In this document: positions 20,518-28,921 of the stretch, in pieces
Numbering within the stretch: position 1 is the first letter of the stretch
How the letters are laid out: every line of letters starts with the position of its first letter
From: Nitrospirota bacterium
Lineage (GTDB): Bacteria > Nitrospirota > JACRHL01
Assembly: GCA_029881725.1 (NCBI GenBank)
Contig: JAOUMB010000024.1
Span: 1-40,075 of the forward strand
Direction of reading: 5' to 3'
Length of the DNA stretch: 40,075 nt
Notes under the pieces: generated by a model
Told to the model about the DNA's origin: nothing
What the model saw: the letters and a program-made list of their open reading frames with translations, nothing else
The model's database searches: none
Translations under genes and position numbers: made by a program

Positions 20518-22440
20518 TTATGTTCCTATCAGTCCGTGACCTGCGGTGCCGTGCAAATCATCAATCAGTGCCTTTACGCGCTCCGCAAGCTGCGGTAGCG
20601 TAACGGTTGCCGTGTTGAATGTTGTGCGGGTGGCGGTGCCTGTGGCTGTGGCCCATCCGGTTATACGGCTTTTAACCACCTGCGTACCACCGATTTGTAA
20701 GACTCCAGTCAGGTTTGTTATTGCAGCAGCGATTGAAATGGTTCCTTGACCAATAGTTCCAGACCCTCCTGATGCGCTGATCCTTGAATCATAATCAATG
20801 TTGTTCCCAGAAGAATGGAAATCAATATGAGGGGAATTGGCCGCACCAAGTGACCCGATTTCAATACCAAATCCGCTTGAGTATGCAGTGAACGCACCAG
20901 GTTTGATATCAATTGACACTGATCCAGATGCAAAAGACAATACTGACCCTGTGACACTGGTGGTAATGCTGATCGCATTTGTGATGGAAGTAGTCTGCGC
21001 AACCTTAATCGCAGTCCCGTCTGTGCCGATGGTAGTTCCAGTACCGCCTAATGGTCCAATATTTATCCCCGTCTTTATATCAATTGTTGCACTGTTAAGA
21101 TTGTATAAGGCGATTCCAATATCTTGGGATGATCCTCTAACATCACCCCCCATTGCAACCTGGATTCCGGTTCTGTAAAGGGTAGACGCTCCGGTGCTTA
21201 CAACTGTATTGAATTCTGCCGCCGTAGCGTTAAGTGTGTTGGTACATCCGCTATTTAAACCGCAATACCCGTTTATACCAAAATAAGCCCCCTTTTCGGT
21301 GCCCGGCCCACCGCCATCCCCTGTAGATGAAAGCACTTGGCCGATAGTGGCTGCATAATTTCTATCTGAATTTGCGGAATTAGTTGCCCCAGATTGGATC
21401 AGCCTCCCCATCAATGCGTGCCGACCGCCTTTTGTGTTGGAATCCCCAAACCGCAGATCAACCATCAACGCATTAGCTTTAGACCCGCCACCTGCGGTAG
21501 CGTCAGCTACGTCATTATCCACTTTGAAATGGTTGTACATGATCTCTTGCGGAGTTGTTCCTGACAAGGTATTTCCGCCGAGAACGTATACCCCAATACC
21601 CCGAATATCTCTATCCGAGCCTGAGTCTCCAACACCCCCACCCATCAAATAATAATGTCTACCTGTGTCGGTAATCGTACCTGCCCCAGAAGCATAAATC
21701 CGTGCTCCTGGAGCATAAACAAACCTAGCAGTTCCAGTAATTGTCAGCGATGTTGTAATAGCGTAATCGCCGCCATTATGATCGTTAGGGACAAATATTT
21801 CTGACCCTGAAGCAGCCGTAATTGCAGCACTAATAGGGGCGGCGTTGTCGGTAGTTCCGGCGTCTCCAACAGCCCCAAACCATCGAATATTTATTCTCTC
21901 CCCTCCAAATGTCCCTGCCGTCGTCCCGGTCCCGGTGAAGATTTGCCGATGAATATCCCCCACCGGTGCACTGTTCAGCGTCACCGTCACCCCTGGCGAG
22001 CGGTTGATCACACCCGAACCAATGAAATCCAGCGTCATGGTTGAGGGTACGGTTACATTAGCGGTTGCCGGAAGTGCCGTATGCACACGCAGCGTAACAG
22101 TGTTCACCCCCGCTGCCGTCACCGCCTCTTGCAGCGTGGCGTAATCGGCGGAATCCAGCACGCCGGACAGGATCGGCTCATATCCGTAGGGGCGGAAGTT
22201 GTCCACGGTCTTGACCGTCGCACCACCGGCATTTTTGTACACCAGCTTGTAAGACTGGGCCTGCCAGTAAATGACCGCCTCGCCGTTACTGTCCAGCACC
22301 ACAGGGTTGGCATGGGCGGCAGCCATAGCCGCGTCGGTATACGTTGCCAGCAGGTCCGTGGTGCCCGCCGAGTAGGTCGTAATCGACCCCAGTGGGAGAT
22401 CGGTTCGGAAAACCGGATTTCCTTGAAGTGCGAGGCTCAT
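20518..22440 (-). CDS. Tailspike-like protein with pectate-lyase-type beta-helix
   Basis: The product has 640 residues from ATG 22440, which overlaps the previous stop by ATGA; an in-frame start at 22506 is rejected. Residues 1-90 are the anchor domain (GNPVFRTDLPLGSITTYSAG, HANPVVLDSNGEAVIYW). Around residues 200-230 comes IRWFGAVGDAGTTDNAAPI, the signature that opens pectate-lyase-3-type beta-helices in phage depolymerases. The following 350 residues are Gly/Ser/Thr/Ile-rich beta-helix. It probably binds and may cleave a surface polysaccharide. The substrate cannot be read from sequence. Confidence 0.83.
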   Translation of the reverse strand: MSLALQGNPVFRTDLPLGSITTYSAGTTDLLATYTDAAMAAAHANPVVLDSNGEAVIYWQAQSYKLVYKNAGGATVKTVDNFRPYGYEPILSGVLDSADYATLQEAVTAAGVNTVTLRVHTALPATANVTVPSTMTLDFIGSGVINRSPGVTVTLNSAPVGDIHRQIFTGTGTTAGTFGGERINIRWFGAVGDAGTTDNAAPISAAITAASGSEIFVPNDHNGGDYAITTSLTITGTARFVYAPGARIYASGAGTITDTGRHYYLMGGGVGDSGSDRDIRGIGVYVLGGNTLSGTTPQEIMYNHFKVDNDVADATAGGGSKANALMVDLRFGDSNTKGGRHALMGRLIQSGATNSANSDRNYAATIGQVLSSTGDGGGPGTEKGAYFGINGYCGLNSGCTNTLNATAAEFNTVVSTGASTLYRTGIQVAMGGDVRGSSQDIGIALYNLNSATIDIKTGINIGPLGGTGTTIGTDGTAIKVAQTTSITNAISITTSVTGSVLSFASGSVSIDIKPGAFTAYSSGFGIEIGSLGAANSPHIDFHSSGNNIDYDSRISASGGSGTIGQGTISIAAAITNLTGVLQIGGTQVVKSRITGWATATGTATRTTFNTATVTLPQLAERVKALIDDLHGTAGHGLIGT

Positions 22441-23630
22441 GCGGTCACTTGCTCCATCTGCCCTTGCGCCATGGCGAACGGGTAAACGGTAAGCGACCTG
22501 ATCCACCCGCCAAGATTAAATGTCCCTGTGTAGGCGCAGCCGATGTATCCCGTGGTGAGCGACAAGGGCATGGACCCGGCGGTATCCGAATCCTCTTGTG
22601 CGCCATCCAAGTACAGACGGAAGTCATTGGCTCTGGCAGACACCGCGATGGTATGAAATGCATCCAGCGTAGGCGTCGTTGCGGCACTTGCAAACGTGGC
22701 CTGAGTCACCCCGTTGGATGCGATCAATGTGCGGTGGGGGCGGGCGGCGGTGTTGAGCAAATAAATGGTGATCCGGTTGGTGGCCGTCCCGAAGTCAAAT
22801 ACCGTCCGGGAGGTGCGCAGATCGCCGATCGGCATGTACTCCACCGCGATAGTCAACTCGTCCAGTGTGACGAGTCCCGTTGCATTATAAGACACGGCAT
22901 CGGCGTTGCGGGTGCCGGTGGCCCCGCTGGTAATGATCGGCGTGGTGCACGCTTGACCGGCCTCCAATCCCACCAGCACCACCCGGATGGTCACCCCCGC
23001 AGGGATGGTAAACGTCACCACCTCCCCGCCCACAGCGGAAATACCCTCACTCAAATACCGCGCATAGGCCGTGCCGGAAATAGCGGTGGAACCCAACGCA
23101 CCAAGGGCGAAGCTGGCCCCGGAACCTGTCACATGCCGCGCGATGCACTGCATGGAATGGGTGGCCGCCGATGCGGCACCCGTCACTGTCACCGTCCCCC
23201 CGCTGCCTCCACCCTGCATGTCGATCGCGTAGGTGCAGATACCGGAGTCCACCAGCGCAGCAAGGGCCGTTGCGTCGTCTACCACCGAAACACTTGCGGT
23301 GCCGGTAACGCCATACCCGGTAGTCGGGCTTCCCACCCCGGGAGCGTTGTAAACCGTCACCTTGTTGATCGCGGCGGCTTCTGTCATCAGACCGTTGGTT
23401 GTGTTGATCCGTGCCGCGCCCGAAGCAGCCTTGGTCCAGATACCAGCAGCATCCGGGTACAGGGCCTCTGTGGCACGGACGAGAGCAACGGTTCCACCCC
23501 ACCCCTGCCCGTTCAGGCCATATCGAAGGTCGCGGGAGAAGGCATACCCGTTCGAGTACGGAGCGAGAGCGTTCCCATCACGGGTTCTCGCATCGACCGT
23601 GGAGGCGGTAATGGCGATTGCGTCGGTCAT
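22437..23630 (-). CDS. Virion protein with lectin-like C-terminal domain
   Basis: The 397-residue product starts MTDAIAITASTVDARTRDGN. The last 160 residues have the rhythm of a LamG/concanavalin-like jelly roll, especially LDAFHTIAVSARANDFRLYL and the closing GYIGCAYTGTFNLGGWIRSL. The N-terminal part is Gly/Ala/Thr-rich beta. A sugar-binding role at the head or tail surface is likely. It overlaps both neighbours by ATGA. Confidence 0.7.
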   Translation of the reverse strand: MTDAIAITASTVDARTRDGNALAPYSNGYAFSRDLRYGLNGQGWGGTVALVRATEALYPDAAGIWTKAASGAARINTTNGLMTEAAAINKVTVYNAPGVGSPTTGYGVTGTASVSVVDDATALAALVDSGICTYAIDMQGGGSGGTVTVTGAASAATHSMQCIARHVTGSGASFALGALGSTAISGTAYARYLSEGISAVGGEVVTFTIPAGVTIRVVLVGLEAGQACTTPIITSGATGTRNADAVSYNATGLVTLDELTIAVEYMPIGDLRTSRTVFDFGTATNRITIYLLNTAARPHRTLIASNGVTQATFASAATTPTLDAFHTIAVSARANDFRLYLDGAQEDSDTAGSMPLSLTTGYIGCAYTGTFNLGGWIRSLTVYPFAMAQGQMEQVTA

Positions 23631-23935
23631 TTGCTCTGGTAGGCCGTAACGGTTCCCGTGTTACCGCTCCAATTCAGGCGGGTCCAGTTGAACGTGCCGG
23701 GCACCGTGAAAGCGGCACTGGCTGTATATGTCCCAATCGTTTTCCATGCGGGCGTCGCCGGGGTGGTGTGCGCATCCGGGTGATTGCTCACCTGCACCAG
23801 CACCGTGGCGGCGGCGGAAATATCCAGATCAGTGCCAAGCCCTTCGTCAGGGACCGGTTGAACGCTGCTGGTCGATGACGCAGTGGCGTCTGCATTTACC
23901 CATACGGTCGGCGGAGGATTTTTCTGATAGCTCAT
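23627..23935 (-). CDS. Small virion-associated protein
   Basis: The 102-residue product starts MSYQKNPPPTVWVNADATAS and is beta-rich (DISAAATVLVQVSNHPD, WKTIGTYTASAAFTVPG), with a pattern like small Ig-like or fibronectin-like modules. GGAGAACGA precedes the ATG. Expression with the tail genes suggests a structural part. No family recognised. Confidence 0.62.
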   Translation of the reverse strand: MSYQKNPPPTVWVNADATASSTSSVQPVPDEGLGTDLDISAAATVLVQVSNHPDAHTTPATPAWKTIGTYTASAAFTVPGTFNWTRLNWSGNTGTVTAYQSK

Positions 23936-23945
23936 TCGTTCTCCA

Positions 23946-24290
23946 TTATTTCTTCAGGTCCAGATTGAACTGGGTTTCAAATTGACTTCCATTCGCATAC
24001 ATGGCGTCATACACGGTCACCCGCATCTTCCACCGCTGTCCGTGCTCGCTCTCATCGGTGAATATCTGACCAAGGTTGATTTTGAACTGCTGTTTCAGAA
24101 GTCCGCCGGTAACCCCGACCGTGAACAGGGATGCATGGGTAACGCTATCCTTGTCCCGGTCGGTTTCCCCGTCCCGGTCGATTTCGCACAGAATCTTGGT
24201 GGCGGCATCCAGATCAACAGCGGTCGTTCCGATATTCATATCGAACTGGTGCCAATCGTCTGTGCCGATGCGGACGGTGACTACCGACAT
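23946..24290 (-). CDS. Virion-associated hypothetical protein
   Basis: The 114-residue product starts MSVVTVRIGTDDWHQFDMNI and is beta-rich and acidic, with CEIDRDGETDRDKDSV at about residues 35-50, possibly an Asp-rich metal-binding turn. It overlaps the preceding 56-residue gene out of frame by 10 bases. It lies between the large tail protein and the lectin-like protein. No family recognised. Confidence 0.65.
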   Translation of the reverse strand: MSVVTVRIGTDDWHQFDMNIGTTAVDLDAATKILCEIDRDGETDRDKDSVTHASLFTVGVTGGLLKQQFKINLGQIFTDESEHGQRWKMRVTVYDAMYANGSQFETQFNLDLKK

Positions 24291-24451
24291 GGCGTTACAG
24301 TCCTCCGCTCCGGCACATAGACTACACGGCGGCGCTCAGGGATATGCCGCACTGTTCTCCGCTCGCGCAAGTAGGTAATGGTGGCATTGCATCCACTCAG
24401 AAGCGCACTGGACAGCGGCCCGCCGGACATCCAGAAGAAAATCATGCTCAT
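24281..24451 (-). CDS. Small Arg-rich protein with possible lipobox
   Basis: The 56-residue product starts MSMIFFWMSGGPLSSALLSG, then Cys21, which would suit a lipobox (LLSGC), and continues as a basic repeat: ERRTVRHIPERRRVVYVPERR. The unit ERRxVxxxP occurs three times. It starts in ATGA overlap with the previous gene and overlaps the next by 10 bases. Similar Arg/Val-rich mini-proteins occur beside phage head-tail genes; function unknown. Confidence 0.62.
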   Translation of the reverse strand: MSMIFFWMSGGPLSSALLSGCNATITYLRERRTVRHIPERRRVVYVPERRTVTPCR

Positions 24452-26388
24452 GCCGGATCAATCCCAACAAGGGTTTTGGCGGTCACATCGCGCGTGACGG
24501 TCCCCGTGAAACTGGCGGTTGTATCGTCCTCCTTGTAAACCACCATCGTGGTATCTCCGACAGAAATTTTATTTCGCAAGGTTCGCAATGCCTGAAGTAC
24601 CGTGCGCCCACTGGCCCCACCACCATCTGCCACCGACATGTCGCGGGTGAGAAGCGCGTCTGCAATGGCAACGATAGTCGCAGAGGGCAGGGCTACCCCG
24701 TCCGTTCCGGTATCCAGGAGGATCGCGGCCACGTCGGTCACGATCGTTGCCACATCGGAGCCCTTGATGGCGGAATCGGTTACCGTGGGCGAGCCGGTCA
24801 GATTGTTCACCAGTGCCTTGTACTGACCACGGATTTCCACGGTAGCATCCGCGCCATTTAACGTAATCGTTCCCAATTCCTCACCGCCAATAGTTACCAC
24901 ATCACCGGATTCCAATCCGTTCAAGGTCAGGCCGCCAGACCAATACCGGATTTCCAGTGAAATTGTCTGTCCGGCGGTCTTGTTGATCACGGGAGATGCG
25001 GCTCCAGCGATACCCGAATGGGAGCGTATGAACCGGTAATCGCCAGCCAGAGTCAGCGTTAGCGGTCCGACAATTGTGCAATTGTACAGGTGCGCCTTCT
25101 GGATTGACGCGGTGCCGAATTCGCAATCGTGGAACTCCATTTCGTTGGCTGCCGTGCCGATTCCGGACACCGACATGTCCTCGAAATGGCAATAATTTAC
25201 TGATTGCCCGCCGAGCGCTATGGTGCCTCCGTGCCCTGAGAACAGGGTGCTGGTGTATGTGGAGGCAAGGGTGTAGGTGGACCCAGGAGTAACATTAATC
25301 CCGTTGAGATTTGTAGAGGCCAGAAGCGTAACAACGGCAGCGGGGGTGGATACCGGGTTTCCCGCCGTGCCATCCACCCCCACAACGGTGTTGGTGTTGG
25401 CCACGCTGTCGTCGTACCACACTTGGGCGTTGACGTAGGTATCTGCGCCGCGCGAAAAGGCCACGAAAATCTGATCAACCGCAAGCGTCGCTGTGGTCAG
25501 TCCGGACGCGGCATAGAACCGAATGCGGGCAAGGCCCTTATTCGCACCGCTCCCGGTCATGTCAACAAACATATCGTAGGAATTCACGTTGTTGGACGCG
25601 CTGGACCCGTCGAGCGTTCCGATCTGGACCCATGCCGCTGCCACCCAGTCGTAACCATACACGCCGAGCGTGTCGTTAGTGCTTGACAGATAGCCTGTCA
25701 TCTGAACCGATGACGCGGCACCCGAACCGATATTGAACTCGTAATACAGATCCATCGCCCCAGCGGTGTCCGTATGTTCGTGCCGAATCCCGTCCAAGGC
25801 CGCCGTGGACGTGTAGGTGTTTGCAGATTGCGTGCCGGTGGTGAGCGTATATCCCTGCGCTGGGCGGTGAATAGCAGACCCGACGTTCGCGATGCCGGAA
25901 AGCTGCGACTGCGTGGACGGGAAGGTGTCACCTGTCAGTCCGGTGGTATCGTATTGCAATTCCAGATTGTCGGCGGCCACTGAATCGTTGCTGATCTGCG
26001 CCACATTCACGTCGGGTGCGGTGGAGTTCAGGTCGAAATCCGTCAACTGCACCTCCAGCGTCGTGTCTTGCATGCTGGCTGCGCCACGGAGGAAAAACGT
26101 GACTGAATCGGCTCCGGTTGCCAGTGCCGCATCTGGCGGGTGGAATTCATACAGGCCGGGTGCGTTGGTGGCGTCGATCTCCTTGAATCCGCCAGTCTCC
26201 CACGTCCCGAGCGTCGTAATCGTCGCCAGCGTGATCGCCGTGGCCGCTGTAGCGCCTTCCCGCATGTAATAGGCGGTAAGGCCGGCGCTGTTGTAAACCA
26301 ACCCGGAAAGGCCCACGCCGGTGCTTGAATTGGTAATGAACACCCGCAGGATTTTGCTGGTGGACGCCTTGGCAATCTGCTGGAACAT
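24448..26388 (-). CDS. Large beta-rich virion protein
   Basis: The 646-residue product starts MFQQIAKASTSKILRVFITN. Residues 1-130 (GLVYNSAGLTAYYMREGATA, NAPGLYEFHPPDAALATGAD) form an Ig-like baseplate/tail module. Residues about 385-510 (HGGTIALGGQSVNYCHFEDM, EFHDCEFGTASIQKAHLYNC) have the spacing of parallel beta-helix rungs. The last 100 residues are helical then beta. It directly follows the gp4-like adaptor and precedes the other tail proteins, so it probably decorates the head-tail junction or tail. No exact family recognised. Confidence 0.7.
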   Translation of the reverse strand: MFQQIAKASTSKILRVFITNSSTGVGLSGLVYNSAGLTAYYMREGATAATAITLATITTLGTWETGGFKEIDATNAPGLYEFHPPDAALATGADSVTFFLRGAASMQDTTLEVQLTDFDLNSTAPDVNVAQISNDSVAADNLELQYDTTGLTGDTFPSTQSQLSGIANVGSAIHRPAQGYTLTTGTQSANTYTSTAALDGIRHEHTDTAGAMDLYYEFNIGSGAASSVQMTGYLSSTNDTLGVYGYDWVAAAWVQIGTLDGSSASNNVNSYDMFVDMTGSGANKGLARIRFYAASGLTTATLAVDQIFVAFSRGADTYVNAQVWYDDSVANTNTVVGVDGTAGNPVSTPAAVVTLLASTNLNGINVTPGSTYTLASTYTSTLFSGHGGTIALGGQSVNYCHFEDMSVSGIGTAANEMEFHDCEFGTASIQKAHLYNCTIVGPLTLTLAGDYRFIRSHSGIAGAASPVINKTAGQTISLEIRYWSGGLTLNGLESGDVVTIGGEELGTITLNGADATVEIRGQYKALVNNLTGSPTVTDSAIKGSDVATIVTDVAAILLDTGTDGVALPSATIVAIADALLTRDMSVADGGGASGRTVLQALRTLRNKISVGDTTMVVYKEDDTTASFTGTVTRDVTAKTLVGIDPA

Positions 26389-26741
26389 CAGAAGTATTCC
26401 GCCTTCACTGGCTCACCGGACGATGGGGAAGCGGCACGCTTGCGGAACTCGATCCGTGCCCGCTGTGAATCCTCCCGCAGGTCCGCCGTGCGTGGTTTCG
26501 AGAAGTATGGAGCCAGATCGTAGGCCAGCATCGCCTTCAGGCCGTGGACGAGCGTATCATCCAGTGCCTCTTTCACGAAGCCGATGTCTCCCCGCTCATA
26601 GGCATCGTCGATCATCTCATCCAGCACCAGACCGGCCAGCACGGAATCCTCGGGGGAAGCCGTGTTGCCAGCCCCGACAATTCCAAGGCGCTGGAGTGCG
26701 CCATTTTTGATGTTGGTCGCAATGGCGTCTGGGGAGGCCAC
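26388..26741 (-). CDS. P22 gp4-like head-tail adaptor
   Basis: The 117-residue product starts at GTG 26741, immediately after the TAA of the previous gene. The order ALQRLGIVGAGNTASPEDSV, LVLDEMIDDAY and LKAMLAYDLAPYFSK matches the helical gp4/gp6-type connectors that bind the portal ring and close the head. The C-terminus is charged (RARIEFRKRAAS). It sits between the capsid genes and tail genes as expected. Confidence 0.75.
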   Translation of the reverse strand: MASPDAIATNIKNGALQRLGIVGAGNTASPEDSVLAGLVLDEMIDDAYERGDIGFVKEALDDTLVHGLKAMLAYDLAPYFSKPRTADLREDSQRARIEFRKRAASPSSGEPVKAEYF

Positions 26742-26924
26742 TTACTTCACTTCCTTGAAATGGCTGTTTCCACGCAGCTTGATCGCCATTCGACGCCCAT
26801 GTTCCCCTTCAGGGATGGTCACCGCCGGGCCGTTTTTACGAAAGGTAAAACCGAATTTGGTCACCGTTTCCGGGCCTGAAAACCCGTCGTGTGGATCGCC
26901 AATGAATTTGAATTTCCACGCCAT
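26742..26924 (-). CDS. Small virion-region protein, paralogue of the next gene
   Basis: The 60-residue product starts MAWKFKFIGDPHDGFSGPET. The block TKFGFTFRKNGPAVTIPEG and the ending LRGNSHFKEVK closely match TKFGFTFKKNGPPVEVPE and LRNCGHFKEVS in the 106-residue gene just upstream in the operon. The two are tandem duplicates that have diverged. AAGGGATAATCCG precedes the ATG. The fold looks like a small beta barrel; function unknown. Confidence 0.72.
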   Translation of the reverse strand: MAWKFKFIGDPHDGFSGPETVTKFGFTFRKNGPAVTIPEGEHGRRMAIKLRGNSHFKEVK

Positions 26925-26928
26925 CGGA

Positions 26929-27249
26929 TTATCCCTTCGGTCGTCCCGGACGACGCGGCTGAATCGAGTGGGGTGCAGCCTGTGGTCCGCCCACAGAAAC
27001 TTCCTTGAAGTGGCCGCAGTTGCGCAGCTTGTCGAGTACCCGCTCGTTGTTCTTATCGCCGGGAATTTCGGGAACCTCAACGGGAGGCCCGTTCTTCTTG
27101 AATGTGAATCCGAACTTGGTGATCTTGTCCGGACCATCCCCGGCGCTCGCGGAAAGCGATGTTTCCAAACGCTGGGCGCGGGTGCCTTTGTCAACGACCT
27201 TTTGCCGAAAGCTATCTTCCGGCTGTCCTACAAACTGAAAACTTGGCAT
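26929..27249 (-). CDS. Small virion-region protein, longer paralogue
   Basis: The 106-residue product starts MPSFQFVGQPEDSFRQKVVD. A 25-residue insert and a Pro/Arg-rich tail (SIQPRRPGRPKG) distinguish it from the 60-residue tandem copy. GGAGGAAAC gives an excellent ribosome site; a start at 27285 is rejected because it would lie inside the terminator hairpin. Because of that hairpin it is probably made in smaller amounts than the decoration and capsid proteins. Confidence 0.72.
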   Translation of the reverse strand: MPSFQFVGQPEDSFRQKVVDKGTRAQRLETSLSASAGDGPDKITKFGFTFKKNGPPVEVPEIPGDKNNERVLDKLRNCGHFKEVSVGGPQAAPHSIQPRRPGRPKG

Positions 27250-27257
27250 GTTTCCTC

Positions 27258-27283
27258 CAAAAGAAGGCCCCCCGAAGGGGGCC
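27258..27283 (-). terminator. Intrinsic terminator with UUCG tetraloop
   Basis: On the - strand a 7-bp stem GGCCCCC/GGGGGCC closes the stable TTCG loop and is followed by TTCTTTT. It lies 15 bases downstream of the decoration-protein stop and just before the ribosome site of the next gene. It probably attenuates the operon after the abundant capsid proteins. Confidence 0.75.
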
Positions 27284-27296
27284 ATTCAGGTTAAGG

Positions 27297-27767
27297 TTAC
27301 GGGGTGAGATACAGGGCGACCATCGTGATCTGTCCGGTGCCACCGGCATTGGCGGCAACGTTGAAGGTCACATCAAGGGTCGTTTCGGCGTTGAACGTCT
27401 TGGGACCGGCGGTTTGCAGTACCCCGGCGAACGGGAGAAAAATACCCGCTACCGGAAGATGTACCGAAACGTCGCCGGTAACCACGCCATGGTTGCCAAA
27501 CCCATCAGGATCCGCAACCTCATCGCCATTCGCCAACCAGCCAACGTCAAAATCCAGGGTTTCAGTCCCGGTGTCGATGTCGGCGGCCTGAATCCACCCA
27601 CCAATCACGGTGGCATTCGCAGGCACCTTGCAGGCGCTCCAAATGTCAGCCGCAGTGGGATTGGCCGCGATGGTGTACGTTCCATACGCGGCCTGCAAAG
27701 TGCCGCCACCCGCCCCGACGTAAGCCGGGAACGTGGAAGCCGCACGGGTTGATGCAATGTCAGCCAT
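27297..27767 (-). CDS. Probable capsid decoration protein
   Basis: The 156-residue product starts MADIASTRAASTFPAYVGAG and is a beta-rich, Gly/Ala/Thr-rich protein ending TGQITMVALYLTP. Size, composition and position directly after the major capsid gene suit a head-decoration or stabilising protein. AGGAGAACGAA precedes the ATG. The terminator behind it suggests high expression together with the capsid protein. Confidence 0.65.
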   Translation of the reverse strand: MADIASTRAASTFPAYVGAGGGTLQAAYGTYTIAANPTAADIWSACKVPANATVIGGWIQAADIDTGTETLDFDVGWLANGDEVADPDGFGNHGVVTGDVSVHLPVAGIFLPFAGVLQTAGPKTFNAETTLDVTFNVAANAGGTGQITMVALYLTP

Positions 27768-27785
27768 TTCGTTCTCCTAGTGTTA

Positions 27786-27819
27786 TTGATATAACTGATT
27801 GATATCAGTTAACTATCAA
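27786..27819. promoter_or_regulatory. AT-rich extended palindrome between capsid genes
   Basis: TAACTGAT-TGAT-ATCAGTTA (27792-27811) is a perfect 8-bp inverted repeat. It is flanked by outer arms TTGATA (27786-27791) and TATCAA (27814-27819), which overlap the capsid stop codon. It is an AT island in GC-rich DNA. It could be an mRNA-stabilising stem, an internal promoter or an operator. I see no fully convincing -35/-10 pair. Confidence 0.5.
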
Positions 27820-28901
27820 GTATCAGCCGCCGAGGCAGAGTACAGAGTCAGGATTCCGTTGTCCTTCAGATCCGCCGTATCGGTAGCGCCGGAGCCAAAC
27901 ACCAGCTTATCGACACCGCGAATCTCCTGGATTCCCACGCCGTGCTGGAAGTCGAAATCATCGACATCCACGGTGGTCTTGGTGCGCTGCGCCCAAGCCA
28001 GTCCGAGGGCCTGCGCCCCGCACAGGTAGTTGGGCCGGATGACAGCCGAGGAAGCGCCGACCGCCCCGAGGGAAGCGATTTCCGGCAGTTCCTTGATAAT
28101 CATCCCGTCCCACAGCAGATCGCCACTGTTGAACAACGGATTCGACATCACGTCACGCGGACGCGCTTCCCGGTTGGTCTGCGCCAGCGAAGCCTGCATG
28201 TCGCGGAACGAGTAGGTGTTGGCCCACCAGATGTACCACTCCTGCTCGCCTTCGCTGCCTTCTACCCGGATCGGCTTGATGCGCGGGTTCGCTTGGGAGG
28301 CAAACCGCTTGGCGATCGAAGCCTGGCCGGTATCGAAGATTTCCGTCGAGGCGATCACCCCGAGCGAAGCACTGTGATCTGCACCGTCGTTGTTGTCCAG
28401 CGTGTCGCCGAACATGGTGCGGTCGGCGTTGTCCACCAGCCACGCATCCTTCTGGGCCTCGGTGGCGCTGGCATGAGCAACACCGTTGATATTGCCCATG
28501 GCGGCCACCAGATCGTTCCGCAACGTGTCCATGGCCCAGGTCTTAAGCTGGGTACGGGCGGCGTCGCGCAGGGCGATCGCGGACTTCTGCTCTTCCCACG
28601 CAGTCATGGTGACCGCGTGACGAAGCACATCGACCGTGATCGCCATTGAGCGGGAATCGAGCGATTCCTCGTTCCCCTTCAGGGTGGTGTTGCCAGTTAC
28701 ACCGGCATTCGCCAGAGAGCGAACGGCGGCGTAGGTTACCTTGTTTCCGGGCTTCACGGTCAGGTCGGTCTTGACCTGAATCATGGCGTTTTCGTTCTTG
28801 CCCATGTACTTGTTGAAGCGGCTGGCACTCACATACTCAGTGAAGAACTTGGAGTCCCACTGTTGTGGAGTCAGTCCGGTTGCGGCGGAAGTAACGGCCA
28901 T
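27816..28901 (-). CDS. Major capsid protein, N4-gp56 family
   Basis: The 361-residue product matches the N4-gp56/DUF4043 capsid family. It shows SAATGLTPQQWDSKFFTEYV at the start, then QVKTDLTVKPGNKVTYAAVR, GVTGNTTLKGNEESL and RHAVTMTAWEEQKSAIALRD, in the order and spacing of that family. It would form the HK97-fold shell. P22 itself uses the gp5 family, so the capsid is a mosaic partner of the P22-like portal. GGAAAGAAAA precedes the ATG. Confidence 0.9.
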   Translation of the reverse strand: MAVTSAATGLTPQQWDSKFFTEYVSASRFNKYMGKNENAMIQVKTDLTVKPGNKVTYAAVRSLANAGVTGNTTLKGNEESLDSRSMAITVDVLRHAVTMTAWEEQKSAIALRDAARTQLKTWAMDTLRNDLVAAMGNINGVAHASATEAQKDAWLVDNADRTMFGDTLDNNDGADHSASLGVIASTEIFDTGQASIAKRFASQANPRIKPIRVEGSEGEQEWYIWWANTYSFRDMQASLAQTNREARPRDVMSNPLFNSGDLLWDGMIIKELPEIASLGAVGASSAVIRPNYLCGAQALGLAWAQRTKTTVDVDDFDFQHGVGIQEIRGVDKLVFGSGATDTADLKDNGILTLYSASAADT

Positions 28902-28921
28902 TTTTCTTTCCTATTTCTTTC

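Noticed and set aside
22392-23642. 416-residue + strand frame
   Set aside because: It covers the lectin-like protein gene in antisense; composition and overlaps favour the - strand gene.
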